A DNA stretch of 23,775 nucleotides from CAZWDO01 sp964632485 [NCBI: uncultured bacterium]. Lineage in GTDB: Bacteria; JAGOEH01. Numbering within the stretch: the stretch's first letter is position 1; each line of letters starts with the position of its first letter. Below, in pieces: positions 23,742 through 23,775 of the stretch. Both the position numbers and the translations under genes were made by a program. A model generated the notes under the pieces. It was not told the origin of the DNA, did no database searches, and saw nothing but the letters and a program-made list of their open reading frames with translations. Location: the NCBI GenBank assembly GCA_964632485.1, contig CAZWDO010000015.1:53811-77585 (forward strand), written 5' to 3'.

Positions 23742-23775
23742 TATGTATGGTTTCTATTGGTTTATCGCCTTTTAT

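Overview
The window reads as chromosomal DNA of a Gram-negative (diderm) bacterium of moderately low GC. Support comes from signal peptides, a lipoprotein, a barrel-like outer-membrane protein, an ECF sigma/anti-sigma/Spy-like module, and the set hslVU, uvrB, uvrC, xer, aspS, miaB and rpsA. Gene content and protein style suggest an FCB-like lineage (for example Calditrichota, Marinimicrobia or KSB1-like). That placement is inference, since there is no rRNA gene to test it. I see no tRNA, rRNA, CRISPR array, transposase or phage gene. The window is mostly housekeeping, with one small accessory-looking stretch at about 2.7-7.8 kb.

Layout. (1) 1-2666, plus strand: the 3' part of a polyprenyl-phosphate sugar transferase, then a membrane-anchored VWA protein. 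(2) 2740-4834, minus strand: a tightly coupled trio of barrel-like protein, DUF4136-like secreted protein and galE. Across a 373-base control region with divergent promoters and an inverted repeat lies a Bor-like lipoprotein gene (5208-5498) with its own promoter and terminator, followed by a hypothetical secreted protein (5613-6224). (3) 6229-7810, minus strand: ECF sigma factor, zinc-finger anti-sigma factor and Spy/CpxP-like protein, joined by ATGA overlaps. (4) aspS (minus) and miaB (plus) diverge from a 353-base promoter region. (5) 10019-15409, plus strand: miaB-cmk-plsC-ispH-rpsA, a compact operon. (6) 15451-23775, minus strand: uvrC-gloB-like-xer-two small unknowns-uvrB, a 160-base gap containing a possible 37-codon ORF, then hslV-hslU-secreted C1 peptidase. 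The operons of (5) and (6) converge on one hairpin with A and T tracts that can terminate both strands.

How the genes work together: region 5 covers tRNA modification, CMP/dCMP phosphorylation, phospholipid and isoprenoid synthesis, and ribosomal protein S1. Region 6 groups nucleotide-excision repair, chromosome-dimer resolution and proteolysis. Region 3 is a self-contained envelope-stress circuit. The most useful points for a second look are: the uvrC C-terminal half apparently cut off by a one-base shift at an A6 run; a signature of non-discriminating AspRS; a secreted C1 peptidase whose usual catalytic Asn appears to be Asp; the operator-like inverted repeat between divergent promoters; and the small ORF ahead of hslV. 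I found no clear new defence or mobile system.
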